Below the pieces are notes generated by a model that was given only the letters and a program-made list of their open reading frames with translations, was not told the origin of the DNA and did no database searches. DNA of 64,000 nucleotides from Gossypium raimondii (Eukaryota > Streptophyta > Magnoliopsida > Malvales > Malvaceae). Position numbers and translations under genes: made by a program. How positions within the stretch are numbered: position 1 is the stretch's first letter; each line of letters starts with the position of its first letter. This document shows, piece by piece, positions 11,196-24,715 of the stretch. The stretch spans positions 42,875,733 to 42,939,732 of the forward strand of contig NC_068571.1 of assembly GCF_025698545.1 (NCBI RefSeq), written 5' to 3'.

Positions 11196-12549
11196 AAAAT
11201 ATCTCATGATAAAATTCTTAAAAATATCTTTTATGGGAATTTTTAAAGTTTCCGTATTTTATAAGAATTTTAATATCAAGGGAGGATCTTTCCACTTTTG
11301 GAATTGGATGCTAAAAAGGCCATTTTAAGAGCAAACATCTTATCTTGTTATTTAAAAAGAATTTCGTTTTTCTATATAAAATATAACATAAATAGAAAAC
11401 AAATATAAATGACAATAAATGCATCCAAGACAAGGAATAACAACATGACACTTCATCAATGATGAAATAAAATAATGAAAGACCTATATATAAATACTAA
11501 TGATTTTATTTAAATGTGAATCTTAAATCTCAAACTAAAATTTAATATTAACTTTAAACCTAATATGTTGTGTTGTTATTCATTGATAGTGTACAAAATT
11601 AATGTATTCACGTCAAATGTTATTTGGTAAAGCATAACACATGTAAAGTTAAATTATTTTATTCATTATCAGTAGAGTGTAAGAACCCTATAAATGGTTA
11701 TTAAGTTATTATTCTACTTTTAAATTCATTTATAAAAAATTCCACTCTTAACAGTGTACTATTTGAGGTAAAAGTATTATGGAATCTTTTGAGCAAGGAA
11801 TACGATTATATTTTGTCCCATTTACCCCAAATATAGATAATTTGGTCCATTTACATAAGTTTAAAGTGTAAAATGATAATTTTATTAAATATTTCGCTCC
11901 TTTTACAGATAAAAATTAGTGTGACTGACAAATAAAGTGCGTTTACGCCGACATACAAGGACCATTTATAAACAATAAAATGGATATAATTTTAATAAAA
12001 GGATCAATTTATTTTTAATTTGAAGTGTGATGATTAATTTCTTCATTTTTAAGTAAAAAATAAAATACCTTTATAATACTGATTTTAATAAAGTTAATAA
12101 TTTGTATGAAAATATCACACATCAAACATTTGTACCAATTATCAAACTATATCATTCATATATATTCTGCCAAAAGTAAACCTATGATTCTTTTTTCTTT
12201 TACCTAAAAAGAAATTTATGATTCTCTTTTTCAGCTTTTGGTTATGGGAGGAGGCTACTGCCTACTGGGAAGCTTATCTTATTGTTGTTATTATTATTTA
12301 TAAAAAGGAAAAAAAAATATTGGCCCACCTGCATTACCAACAGAGGGATGTTGAAAGTACAGTGGAAAGGTATTGGAGGCCTATCAGTAAAGCGCACATG
12401 AACTCCACAGTGGACACACTAACACCATCAATCTCTTAACTCCAACATACCAATCATAAAACACTTGTTCTTTTTTCTGATTTTCATATACCTACCCAAT
12501 AGTAAGTAATTGTGTGAATCTCATGGAGATACCTGTATCAAGTGTTAAA
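11196..12549. other. AT-rich intergenic DNA, no gene recognised
   Basis: No coding signal that I trust. A moderately GC-richer patch at about 12215-12440 has a 73-codon open frame with no recognisable motif. It may be the remnant into which the retroelement at 12550 inserted. Confidence 0.5.
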
Positions 12550-15028
12550 TTGTATTTATAGCACTTTAAATTTGACCTAGATATTACAGTCAGATTTAGA
12601 GATGATATCGTAAATCGATTGAAAATTCGAAATTTATTTGTTTTTGAAAAAATCCGATTTGTTTGTAAGCCCATCTCTCTTAATTGATTATCAAAAATGT
12701 TGTTTATATAGAAAAGTTTATTTTAAAAATATTTGAGTTTGCAGCGAAAAGTCTTATTTGAATTCAATTTTGAAAACATGGTTTGTAATTTAAAAATCAA
12801 CATTTCGCAAAACAAGTTGTAAACCCACCAAAAATGATAAAACAGTTAAAAATCAAAATGTAAAGTCCAGAAATTTAAACAGTCTAAAAATTTAAACAGT
12901 CCCAAAATGGCCAAAAAAAGTCCAAATTTTACAAACCACGTAAAAAAAACAAGACATCATAACCGAGCTCTCATCGCACAAATTCGCCTAAGTCTGAGGG
13001 TTATCTGAAAGTGACAAATATTCAGAGAGTGAGATTTTGAAACTCAATGTGTAACATATTATTTAAACAACAGAAATTATTCAAGCAAATATAGCATATG
13101 TTGAACATATAAGAGTAGTACAGATGGAAAAATATAATCCCAACACACCATATGGGGTATGAGACATCCATCCAGCCCTACACACCACTTAGTGTCGGTA
13201 TGACACTATTCAAACTCAATTTGTAACCTCCATCCGCTACACACCAACTTCAACTATCCCAACACACCATATGGGGTATGAAACACCCATCCAGCCCTAC
13301 ACACCACTTAGTGTCAGTATGACACTTTCAAAATATTTGCAGCTTAACTGCCAAACCAATAAGCGAATTATCGCCATGTACAGAAATAGATGTGGTTGTG
13401 CCACCAATTATAGCAAATAATTAAACTCTCCACACTTCCTCCAGGACACAATTCTCATCCCCAATGCAAATGCAAAGCTAACAGATATTAGATTTATTTA
13501 CTATGTACATGCTTATCATGACAAGTACATAACATACATAATGTTTTCTTCAGATTAAACATTGCATATTACATATTTTACTCGTAACACTTCATTTCAA
13601 ACATACGAACAAATATTTAATTTTACACTAACAGATGGCTAGAATTCCCGTGTTATAACTTAATTAATAACATACTAACCCTATAAAAAGCCTACGTTTG
13701 ATCCAAGAACCGTTTACGACCCTAGAGAAAAATTCAAAATTTTAGACCCACACACACGTGTGGCCCACAGGGCCAATTGACCCAGACCATGTGGTTCAAC
13801 AGTTCGCACACAGCCTATCACACACAACCGTGTGGCGTCGATAGTGCCGATTTACGACTTTCGTCGTTTGCTATTTTTCGGGCTTCTTACTACACACCTG
13901 ATACGATTTCGATACGAAAGCAACCATAAGATATCTAACACCTAAATTGATAACTATCACAACCAAATTAGTAACAGTTTACAAAACTTAACAAAAACTC
14001 AACCACAACATACTTAATGAACCCCCAAAAACGCATTCGAACACTTACCCCAAAAGAAATCAGCAACAAACTAGCATCTAAGTCGCTGGAGGACTGCCGA
14101 TTGCTTCTTGTTCTTCTCCTAAAAACGTATCGAAATCATTACAAAAACCCAAAACACAAACTTAATACAACCCCAACGCCTAAAAACATTTAAAACCCAC
14201 ACATATACGAGAGAATGAAAAGAAAACTTACCCCACGATTTGCAGTCAACAGAACAAGAATTAAGGTTCCAAAAAGAATTTATAGTAAGAAGAAAAGAGA
14301 AAGAGGATATAGTTGTGCGAAAGAACTCAGCAAGAAAGGTAAAACAAAATTAAAGAAACGTGGAATTGGGAAAGGAAAATAAATGGTAACAGACTTGAAA
14401 CAAAAATAATAAAATGATAAACAAATATTAAAGTTATGAAGAAAAACAAGAAACAAATTTTGACTTTTGATTTTGCTGGCAGAAAAACAAAACAAATGAA
14501 TTAGGCAATGGAAAAGTGGGGAAAAACGTGGGGGATAGGGCAAATTTTGGCAAAAAGAAAGAAATAAAATAAAATAAATACTAATTAAATTTAACTAAAA
14601 TAAGAAAAGATAATAACAAAAATGATAATATTTTTTAAAAAGATTCCAATCCTACTCAACAATGTGATAAGTTATCAGATTTTCTCCACATACAGAATTC
14701 GATTAGACCACAACTACTACATGACCGACTCAAACGGAATTAGCAAATATTTTACCATTTTGCTCCCACAGAGATTCAAACATAAGACCAAAGGGTAAGC
14801 TAACATTTTACTGTTGAACCAACAAGCTCATTCTAATATGGAATGACCGAAAATAAAATTTAAATCAAAAGACCAACTTTAAGGATAGGGACAAAATAGC
14901 AAAATTTTCAAAAAATGAGATTTGAACTCATGACCTCAAACACACATCCCAAGCAATTAACCACTGAAATAGGTACTTAATTATGGCAGATTTTAACAAA
15001 CAGAAATTCATAATTTTAAGGTATTACA
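12550..15028 (-). mobile_element. 3' LTR of the broken Ty3/gypsy element
   Basis: Read on the minus strand it begins TGTAATAC at 15028, right after a polypurine tract (plus-strand CTCTCCCCCCTAAAAG, 15030-15045). It runs to about 12,550, where its end aligns with the 5' LTR remnant at 23,097-23,555. Only that ~450-bp end is shared, because the 5' copy is truncated. It contains its own tandem repeat (13,139-13,330) and many short phrases with CACACAACCGTGTGG-like palindromes near 13,750-13,840. Confidence 0.75.
13139..13330. repeat. Two-copy 117-bp tandem repeat in LTR
   Basis: The block CCCAACACACCATATGGGGT ... CCAGCCCTACACACCACTTAGTGTC ... GTATGACAC occurs at about 13,139 and again at about 13,256, separated by a short variable spacer. 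Confidence 0.85.
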
Positions 15029-15029
15029 A

Positions 15030-15700
15030 CTCTCCCCCCTAAAAGAAATTTCGGCCTCGAAATTTACCTGATTCAAACAAATGTGGATATTGCTGACGGA
15101 CCAAGTCCTCAGGTTCTCAAGTGGCTTCTTTAGTGTCATGATTCTGTTACAAAACATTTACCAAAGGGATAGACTTCCTCCTTAAGACCTTAACGTCTCG
15201 GTCCAGAATTTGAATTGGCTCCTCCTCAAAGGTCAAATCCGATCTTACCTCAATCTTCTCAACAGATACGATATGAGATGGGTCAGACCAATACTGCCTC
15301 AACATAGAGACGTGGAATATATCTTGAATACAGTCCAACTCTGGTGGTAGCTCTAACTAATAGGCAACCGGCCCCACACGTTTCAGAACCCGATACGGCT
15401 CAATGGACCTAGGGCTCAACTTGCCCTTACGTCCAAACCGAAGAACCTTCTTCTATGGAGATACCTTAAGAAAAACATAATCACTCACAGAATACTCAAT
15501 ATCTCACCTCTTCATATCCGGATATGACTTCTGTCTATCAAAAGCCGCCTTAAGACGATCCCGAATTAGTCTAACATTATCCTTAGTCTCAGAAACCAAC
15601 ACAGAACCCAAAATTCGTCGCTCACCCAACTCAGTCCAACACAACAGAGTACGACACTTATGACTATACAAACTTTTGTAAGGTGCTATATGAAAACTGG
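15030..15700 (-). pseudogene. Ty3/gypsy integrase C-terminal remnant
   Basis: The minus-strand translation shows the conserved tail of plant chromovirus integrases: FHVSMLRQYWSDPSHIV followed by a DLTFEEEPIQILDR-type segment, and further upstream the LRFGRKGKLSPR-type segment. It lies directly upstream of the polypurine tract and 3' LTR. Fossil. Confidence 0.75.
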
Positions 15701-16329
15701 ACTAGAAATTGTTATTATACGCGAACTCAGCTAGTGGTAGAAACTCCTTCCAACTACCTCGAAAGTTGATCACACAACTCCTTAACATATCTTCCAGTAT
15801 CTGAATCACCCTCTCAGACTGTCCATCTGTTTGAGGATAGAATGCAGTACTAAAGTCCAATCGAGTACCCAAAGCCTCATGAAGCTTCTTCTAGAAACGA
15901 GAAGTGAAACGAGGATCCCTATTAGAAATAATCGAGACCAGAACTCCATAAAGTCTAACAATCTTGGAAATGTACAACTTAGCCAATTTCTAAAGGGAAA
16001 GGTCTATCCTAATAGGAAAAAAATGGGCAGATTTGGTTAAAAAAATTTACAATTACCTAAATAAAATCTTTCTTAGTAAATGTCAATGGCAACCCACTAA
16101 CAAAGTCTATAGTTACCTGTTCTCATTTTCAAAAAGAAATCTTAACAGGTTGAAGCAAACCTAAAGGTAGCTAGTGCTCAACCTTAACTTGTTGGCATGT
16201 CAGACAATGAGAGATGAAATTTGTTACCTCCTATTTCAAACCAGGTCACCAATATAACTTACGAAGATCCCAATACATCTTATTTCCATCGAGATACATA
16301 GCATAATGACTATTAAGCACTTCCCACAT

Positions 16330-17930
16330 AATTGACTACCTCAACTCAGAATCATTAGGCACACAAACCTGACCTCGAAAACATAGAACCCCATCACTGT
16401 TTAGCCTAAAATCAGAACTACTATCTTTCTCAACTTGATGAAACAGCAGAACCAATAAGCCATCCTCCAACTGCTTAACCCAAATCTGATTAATCCAAGT
16501 CTGCTTAACTTGTAACTCGACTAACAGACTCTTATCATCGAACAGACTTAGGCGAGAAACATCACCTCTCAAATCAAACATTGCTCTACCATTAAGAGCA
16601 TCAGCCACAACACTGGCCTTACCGGGATGATACTCAATCTTGCAGTCGTAGTCCTTAAGCAACTCAATCAATCTACGTTGCCTAAGGTTCAACTCCTTCT
16701 GAGTAAGAAGAGATTAGAGGCTCTTGTGATCAGTGTAAATGATACACCTCTCACCATACAGATAATGTCTCTAGATTTTTAAGGCGAAGACAACCATAGC
16801 TAACTCAAGATCGCGCGTGGGATAGTTCCCTCGTGTGACTTAAGTTGTCGGGACACATAAGCTACTACCTTACCATCTTGCATCAGAACACAACCCAATC
16901 CAACATGTGATGCATCATTATAAACCACAAACTCCTTACCAGATTCAGGGTATATCAGAACAGGATCTTAAGTCAAAACATATTTGAGCTTTTCAAATCT
17001 CGATTGCTGCTCATCAGTCCAAACAAATGGTGGGTTCTTACGTAACAACTTAGTTAGATGAGCTGCGATAAGTGAAAACCCCTTGATCTTTTTAGGATTA
17101 ATTTGAATCCCATTAGCAGACACCGCGTGCCCTAGAAAGGTAACCTCCATTAACCAAAACTCGCATTTGCTCAACTTAGTGTAGAGCTTATTTTCACGGA
17201 GTATCTGCAGTATTACTCTAAAAGCCCATTATGATTATCTTCAGTCTGAAAGTATATTAGAATATCATCAATAAAGACCATGATGAACTGATCTAAACAT
17301 GATGCCCATAACGAGTCTTAAAAGCAGTCTTATGAACATCAGCCTCCTTAATCTTAAGTTGATGGTACCCAAAACAGATATCAATCTTAGAAAATACAGA
17401 AGCCCAACGAAACTGATCGAACAAGTCGTCAATCCTTGGAAGTGGGTACTTAATCTTTACTGTTAATTTATTCAGCTAACGGTAATCTACACACATCTTT
17501 ATTGTACCAACTTTTTTCTTTACAAAAAGAACTGGTGCTCCTAATGGGGATATACTAGGCCGAATGACCCCTCGATCTAGAAGTTCTTGAAGTTGAGCCT
17601 TCAATCTCATAAGCTCTTTCGATGCCATGCGGTACAGAGCAATGGTCACCGAAGCTATACCTAGTAAAATCTCAATACCAAATTTGACCTCCCTATCAGG
17701 AGGTAACCCTGGAAACTCCTCAGGAAAGACATCCAAAAACTCTTTAATCATTTGAATGTCCCCAACAAACGAATCCACATAACCCAAATTAAGCATAAGA
17801 GTCAGGAATGCTTCACACCCTTTCCGAACTAACTTTTCGGCCATAAGAGCGAATATTACATTGGATAAGTAGTCTCTACGCTCACCAATCATAACAACCT
17901 CCACACTAACTTCAGATCTCAGAACCACTC
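16330..17930 (-). pseudogene. Ty3/gypsy reverse transcriptase and RNase H remnant
   Basis: Recognisable minus-strand pieces are the RT entry motif with RLKAQLQELLDRG and PSISPLGAPVLFVKKK, the palm segment [16 protein letters not shown], and the RNase H end [22 protein letters not shown]. Their order and spacing fit one pol gene. Interrupted, not functional. Confidence 0.8.
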
Positions 17931-18096
17931 TTTTTGTAACACACTGCAAGCTAATTGGATGCTCATGAGCCAGTCCATTCTCAGAATTAAATCAAATTCT
18001 CTGAATGGCAATTCCATCAGATTAGCTAAAAACACAATCCCTTGTATCTCCAATAGTACCCTCCTATAAATCCTATCAACCCAAACTAACTGACCT

Positions 18097-21000
18097 TGTA
18101 ACACCCTTAACTCGTCTCCGTCATCGAATTGGGGTCACAAAATATTACAATAACATTTCTAACATTTAACGCTATTTACAAAACAAATATTCAATTGTAA
18201 TTACAATTTATCAAATCCCAATCCATTCACAATAAACATACACTTACGGGTATTAAATCGAGTTTACGGGACCCTAAAAATAGATTGGAAACATTCTGGG
18301 GTCAATTCAGAACAAAATGGAAAAGTAAGAAAAAAGTTGAAAATTTTGAAAACATGGGACACACGGTCGTGTGTCACAGCCCAGACTGTGTGGACATTCG
18401 AAGTCTAGACACACAGCTGTATTCCAACCCTTGTGTCTATCCGTGTGAATATTCAAATTAAGGTCACAAGACCATGTCACAGGTCGTGTCTCAAACTATG
18501 TAACAAACTATTTTAGAACACACAACCGTGTCGTGGGCCGTGTATACCCTGCACCTAAAAACGTTAAGACACATGATTGTGTGATCCATAATTATCCCCT
18601 AAAACAAGACATTTCAAAATCAAACCTTGCCCAACAAGCTCCTCTATTTGTACATACATTCAATGGACATAAACACACTTCAAACATACAAAAACATACC
18701 AATTCAATCAACCTAAATCTTCTAACCAATTTTCCATTCAAGGCACCCCGTTTCATATCAAAACAAAATCAATTAAGCACAAGCTATAATGCCACATCTT
18801 AATCATAAAACATAGGTATAAAAGCTACCTAATGTCAACCATCATCCCCTTTCACTATTCAAAATAAGCATACCAAAATGACCATTTTCACATAGTTTTT
18901 AACATGTACAAGCCAACTATACCATATATGCATATAACCATTTACAAAAGTAACCAAAACACAACAAAATTATAAATGACATTAAACCCTATACATGTCA
19001 TTTATAACCATAGTTCAAATCAACCAAAACTACCAAAGTGATAGCGAGATGGTGTGATAGGTCTTCGACAAAGTTCCAACCGATTGAGTTTCTGATGATC
19101 TACAAAACAACGAAAAATAACTACGTAAGCAATAAGTGCTTAGTAAGTTCGTATAATAGAATTTAAACTTATCATATACATTAGATAAAAAAATAAAGAT
19201 AGATTCATTTCATTGAGAGCCAAATGCCTTTCCTATACACAACAACTCATAGAGTTTGTTGGTGAAACATTTCACTTATAAACTTCTCTAAAACATGGCA
19301 TAAAACATATCAAAGTTTTAACTTCCTTAACCATATTCATCATATACTATGTACTTGCATTTACATTACATTTCACACTTCATCTTCATATATTTCATTT
19401 CTACAATAGCACAACTAATGATATATATAAATCTGTTTCAACTTTAATTACTGTTGAACCAAATGAAATAACTTCGGTAAATAAGAAAATACTCATATCA
19501 CCATTTAATTCTCTAAACACACCGCCATCATAAATAGAAAACATATTTATATACATACGATACATATAATCACACCATAGAATTAACATTCATTATCAAA
19601 CCATACTAATCAAAATGTTCGTCTCATATTCAAACTTATAATGAATTTCGCAATGAAACATGTTACCTAAATAGCGACTAGTTGAAGAATGAAATATCGA
19701 CCTTTTATTTACTATCCTTTTGACCTTTTCATTGATATCATCTTTGTAAATCGTCCTTTTCAACCTGTTATTGGCACCTGGTGCCTGACGAATAAACAGT
19801 AACAAAGTTTTACACCTAACGCTAGTCGGATAAATCGACAAATATAATAATGTGCCCAGCACTAGTCAGATAAATTGATGAAAGTTGCACCCAGCGCTAG
19901 CGGATAAACCGACAAATATAGTGATGTACCCAGCACTAGTCAGATAAACTGACGAAAGTTGCGCCCAACGCTAGTCAGATAAACTGACAAATATAATGAT
20001 GTGCCCAACACTAGTCAAATAAACTGACGAAAGTTACACTCAGCGCTAGTCGAATAAATCAAAAAATATAATAATGTGCCCAGCACTAGTCAGATAAACT
20101 GACAAAAGTTACGTCCAGCGCTAGTCGGATAAACCGATGAGTATAATGGTATGCCCAGCACTAGTCAGATAAACTGACGAAATAATTTGCCCACCAAGAA
20201 TTAAGTCCTCAATATCACATTTCATAATTTAATCAATCACAACAACAACCATGGAAACAACTTTGATCTATTTCATATTCATTTATATCTTATTCCATAA
20301 TACTTCATTCAACATAATTAACTAATTATATTAAATGATAAAATTTGATATTAAATACAGCTAACTAATTAAATTAAAATAAAGAGTTCGAGTCAAGGAC
20401 TACGATCTTACCTCAACAATTACAGTTGTAAAAACGAAGCCGACGACTAATTCGACACATTAGTTTTTCCTCGGTTTAGATCAGTTTGAATCGTTTGATA
20501 TAAATAATAATTTTTCACTCAATTAAACCATTCAAATAACTTAAAATAAATAATTTAAATTATAACCCTATTAATGTCAAATTTACAAAATTACCCCTAA
20601 TATTTTACCTTTTATGCAATTTAGTCCTAAGTCCCAAAATTTACAATTTAATCACAATTAACTAAAATTCATGTTAACCGAATTTCATATAAATTCTAAA
20701 CAACCCATATTTTCCATCAATTCACAATGTTTACCTTAAATTTTTACTATTTTCACAAATAAACCCTTAAACATTAAAAATCACTCAAAATTACTTAACA
20801 AAACTTGTTTATTTAACAACCAAATTTAATAATCAATTATCTAAATTAGCAACACATCAATTATATCCATAGCATAATTCTAAACATTTAATAAATTTAC
20901 AAATTAACCCCTGGACTAGCTAAATTAAGTTAATACGAGCTTAAAAATATAAAAATCACTAAAAACGGGGCTTGAAAACATACCATGCATGAAATTTAAG

Positions 21001-21570
21001 CTTTGGCCAAAAGCTTCCTTCACCAACATGGTGTTTCGGCTAACACCTCCCCAAATGAAAGAGATGATACCTTTTTTTATTTATTTAATTTCAAGTTTAA
21101 TTTAATAATTATCATTTTACCCTTTAATAATAAACCAAATTTCATCAAATGCTAAGCCATGATCATCCATTATTCTTAAAATAGGTAAAATTACTACTTA
21201 AGGCCCTTATTTAATGCTTTTATATCTATTTAATACAATTAAGGCTATATTGACTAAGTTTTACATCTATTACAATTTAGTCATTTTTCCTTAATTAACT
21301 ATTTAAATGTTAAAATTTTTAACCAAATTTTAATATACCCTAATAACACTGTAAATATTTTATAACATATTTACGAGCTTAGATTGTAGAAACAAGGTCC
21401 CGAAATCTTATTTTCTAAAACAACTTGACTTTAAGGGTTTACCACTTGAACTTAATTATAATCATATATTGAAATCGTAAATATTAAATAGTAATATTTA
21501 CGAACTCACTTGTCAAATTTATGGCTTCAAAACTACTGTTTCCGACACCACTAAAAAACGGGTTGTTACA
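18097..21570 (-). mobile_element. Solo LTR (3474 bp), TSD GACCT, inside the older gypsy element
   Basis: On the minus strand it begins TGTAACAACCCG and ends AAGGGTGTTACA. The flanking 5-bp duplication GACCT is perfect (18092-18096 and 21571-21575). It interrupts the protease region of the surrounding element: the parts on either side (aspartic-protease DTGAS-like region above 21,571, FDLILRMDWL below 18,096) belong together. No internal region is present. The orientation is inferred from the LTR end motifs shared with the other LTRs here. Confidence 0.9.
19790..20190. repeat. ~94-bp tandem repeats in the solo LTR
   Basis: About four copies of a ~94-bp unit made of two related halves, GCGCTAGTCGGATAAACCGA and GCACTAGTCAGATAAACTGA. 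Each half contains a small inverted repeat (TCGG...CCGA or TCAG...CTGA). The arms change together in the two halves and stay complementary. Confidence 0.85.
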
Positions 21571-21799
21571 GACCTAATGGACTGATCACAATAACCTCAC
21601 CAGAAGTACTCTCAACAGAAATACCCAAGCTCATAGAAGCATAACTAGATATATAGGAATGTGTTGATCCTATGTTTATCAATGCAAAGTATGAAGCAGT
21701 ATTAATGAAAAACGTACCGGTGATAACATCTATAACATCTTTGTCCTGCAGCACCTAGCTGTATATACCAGTGCAAGCTACCTAGCCTCAGTTTGATTA

Positions 21800-22700
21800 G
21801 CATCTCTACCCAGTGCTTTCTGACCTCTACCCAAATCGTTACCACCTCTAGAGCTGAACTGCTTGCTGAGGCTGAACTATACCTAGAGCTAAAGCTTGCA
21901 CCTGATCAGAACACTGTGGACAATCCTTGATGCGATGCTCCATTAACTCGTATCGCAAACAAAGCTCCGAACCTCCTCCAATATTCGCCCAGATGGCGTC
22001 TACCACAATCTCCACATGATTGAACCACATTAGAAGCAACAGGAGCGTCAACCATAAGAGGCTCATTAAATCTGGCTCGTTTCTTAGGCCACTAAATAGA
22101 ACTAGAGGGCTCTGAATCCCTCTTATTCGTACCTCGCTCTTGATCCCTTTTATCGCACTCAGTGCACTTAACATCCTCAGCAATCTTCACTTTGTCCACC
22201 AAGACGACAAAAACCCGCTCCCTCGGTGGAGCTATCAGAACCTTGAGGTCATACCTTAACCCCTCCTCGAACCGGATACACTTATCATAGTCAATCGACA
22301 CCAACCTATGAGAATATCAACTCAATCTAAAAAATTTGACCTCATATTTTGCCACAAACTTATCTCCCTGAGTAAGGCCCATAAACTCGCATCTACGAGC
22401 TTCCACGTAACTTGCCCACACAGATTTGCTCTGGAAGGCATTTTTAAAAGTTTCCCAAGAAATCTGATCAAGCTGAGTACCCTTCTAAACCATCAACCAC
22501 TATTGGTACGCCTCATTCCGAAACAAAAATACTGCACCTTTTAATTTCTACTTTGAGGTGCAGTTAATATTGTTCATAATCCTCTCTGTGGCCTCTAACC
22601 AATATTCGACCACAGGCGGGGCGACTCCAATGACGCCCTTAAACAATTCTGTACTTTTGGACCGGAGTTGTTCAGTTATTGACCCTCAGATCCTAGATCT
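21800..22700 (-). pseudogene. Ty3/gypsy gag and protease-start remnant
   Basis: The minus strand shows a gag stretch (CIRFEEGLRYDLKVLIAP), a zinc-knuckle region near 21,900-21,990 and, at about 21,600-21,750, the start of an aspartic protease (ALINIGSTHSYIS, the degenerate D-[ST]-G-[AS] region). The frame is broken. Confidence 0.7.
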
Positions 22701-23079
22701 AGAATAGGGTACTTTTGCTCGCCGCGTCTACATGTACCACGTCCACGAGTTCCACGCGCACTCATTATGTTATCTACATTACAAAATTTTATGTATCTGT
22801 TCAAATTTTTCTTATCAAATGTTTAATGTCAAAAAGTCTTATCAAAGTATTTTTCAAAAGTGCTATAGTTTTAGACTAGAGCATTAGTATTTCTAATACT
22901 ATAGTTTTGTTTCTAACTAAGAAGTTTAACTAAGCAAAAATACTTACATGATCGGTGCCAGAGACTTGGTATTCTATAGACTTTTTTTTTTAGATTAAAG
23001 TAGAAAACGATTTTGTTCTGAAAATAGTTTTCACTAAAATTTTGAATCCAAAATTTCACGGCCCGAGTTTTGTAATATT

Positions 23080-23091
23080 GCTCTAATACCA
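23080..23091 (-). other. Primer-binding site, initiator tRNA-Met type
   Basis: On the minus strand TGGTATTAGAGC lies a few bases inside the 5' LTR end (LTR ends at 23097). It differs by one base from TGGTATCAGAGC, the complement of the plant initiator tRNA-Met 3' end. Confidence 0.75.
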
Positions 23092-23096
23092 CCAAA

Positions 23097-23555
23097 TGTA
23101 ATACCCCAAACTCGGCCTAGACGTTACGGCCAGATCTAGAGATGATATTGTAAATCGATTAAAAATTCAAAATTCATTTGTTTTCGAAAAAATCATCATT
23201 TAGCATTTGTTGCTTAAAATCTGGTTTGTTTGTAAGTCCATCTCTCTTAATCGATTATAAAAAATGTTGTTCATATAGAAAATTTTATTTTAAAAACATT
23301 TGAGTTTGCTGCGAAAGTCTTATTTGAGTTTAATTTTGAAAACATGGTTTGTAATTTAAAAATAAACATTTCGCAAAACAAGTTGTAAACCCACCAAAAA
23401 CGATAAAACAATTAAAAATTAGATAGTAAAGTTCATAAATTTAAACAATCCCAAAATAGCCAAAGACAATCCAAATTTTACAAACCATGTAAAATCATAA
23501 CCGAGCTCCCATCGCATCGATCCGCCTAATTCTGAGAGTTACCTAAAAGTGATTA
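23097..23555 (-). mobile_element. 5' LTR remnant of the gypsy element
   Basis: It aligns with about 12,560-13,010 over ~450 bp and then stops abruptly at a CA microsatellite. The rest of this LTR (about 2 kb) is missing. Confidence 0.75.
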
Positions 23556-23560
23556 TACAA

Positions 23561-23586
23561 GCACGCACGCACACACACACACACAA
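23561..23586. repeat. (GCAC)/(AC) microsatellite at the LTR truncation point
   Basis: GCACGCACGC followed by an (AC)8 run. It lies exactly between the truncated LTR and the next repeat. Confidence 0.85.
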
Positions 23587-23604
23587 CAAAATTTTTATAT
23601 TCAT

Positions 23605-24110
23605 TTAATAAACGAACGAACACAAACAGAGGTGTGCTCAGTTCGTTTATGTTTACAAACAAACTCGTTTATTGACTCGCTTATTTATCAATGATATTTT
23701 CTTATAAAAATTCCATTAGTATATATTAATAAAATTATCTTAAAACTCGTTTATTGTTCCATTAATATATATTAATAAAATTATATTGATTTGTATTTTT
23801 TATAATATAATTATTAATATTTATATTTGACTATTTTATATTTAAAAATATATGTGTATATGTATTTCTTGTTTGTTTGATTGCTTATTATTTATTAACA
23901 TTGTTCGTGAACATGTTTAATTATATGTTCATGAACATGTTCGTGAACATTAAACAAACGAACATGAACACACATAATTTTAAATAAATGAATATGAACG
24001 AAAATTTAAAATTCTTAACGAACACAAATTGAACACGAACAAGCTTAAAATAAACAAATGAACATGAACAGAGGTTTATTCGTTCAAGCTCGATTCATTT
24101 ATAGCCCTAA
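23605..24110. repeat. Dispersed repeat rich in GAACATGAAC / GTTCGTTTA motifs
   Basis: It starts and ends with similar direct blocks (AAACGAACGAACACAAACAG at about 23,609 and AAACAAATGAACATGAACAG at about 24,052). In the middle (23,900-23,960) are overlapping palindromes such as ATGTTCATGAACAT. I recognise the style as a widespread plant repeat but cannot assign a superfamily. Confidence 0.5.
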
Positions 24111-24715
24111 TTATATCAACCTACAAAATTTGAGTTAAAAATAATAATATAGGATCATTTTAATAAATGCAAATTTTAAAATATTTGTCATTCTAATTTT
24201 ACATAAAGTAATTTCTTATTTTGAAAATTGCTTATATATTTATATAAATACATTTGTTTAATCAAAGAATATTTTATTTTCAAGGTATCTATTGGAACGA
24301 GTTCAATAACTACTCATTAACATTCTATAGGCCCATTAAAAGAGAGATGCTGGTCACAAATTATCACTTATCGATAAATATTTTTAATCATGTATGAGAT
24401 GTAATTATCATTTTTTAACCAATCATCAGTAAAATTCTTTTTACACTATAGAGTTAAGACAGTTTTAAATTTTTAAGTCATTCTTGATATTTAGGTTTAA
24501 TTTAATTTTCCATATTTATATTAATTTTGGATTTTATATTTTGAATATTATTTTAATAAAATGATTTTTAAAATTTTAATATTATTTTTAAAGTTTCAAA
24601 TATTTGTTCACAAATATATATATATTTTAAATAAAATTGATATAAAAAGTTTAAGTTTTTAAGTATTTTAAATATAAAATAAATTTTACATCATATCAAA
24701 CTAAAATTAATTAAG
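24111..24715. other. AT-rich intergenic DNA
   Basis: No gene or distinct repeat was recognised here. Confidence 0.5.

Larger units (their letters stand above)
12550..23555 (-). mobile_element. Old, broken Ty3/gypsy element (chromovirus-like), minus strand, nested solo LTR inside
   Basis: The minus-strand order is 5' LTR remnant (23097-23555), primer-binding site, gag (about 21,800-22,700), protease, reverse transcriptase and RNase H (about 16,300-17,900), integrase C-terminal part (about 15,050-15,700), polypurine tract and 3' LTR (about 12,550-15,028). The protease region is split by the solo LTR 18,097-21,570. Signature phrases include the integrase tail motif FHVSMLR and the RNase H motif IEYHPGKA. 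The two LTRs differ at roughly one in ten aligned positions plus indels, so the insertion is old. The coding region is broken at well over ten places. The exact low end (near 12,550) and a TSD could not be fixed because the 5' LTR is truncated. Confidence 0.85.

Noticed and set aside
12218-12439. 73-codon frame on the plus strand
   Set aside because: No recognisable domain and no splice partners found.
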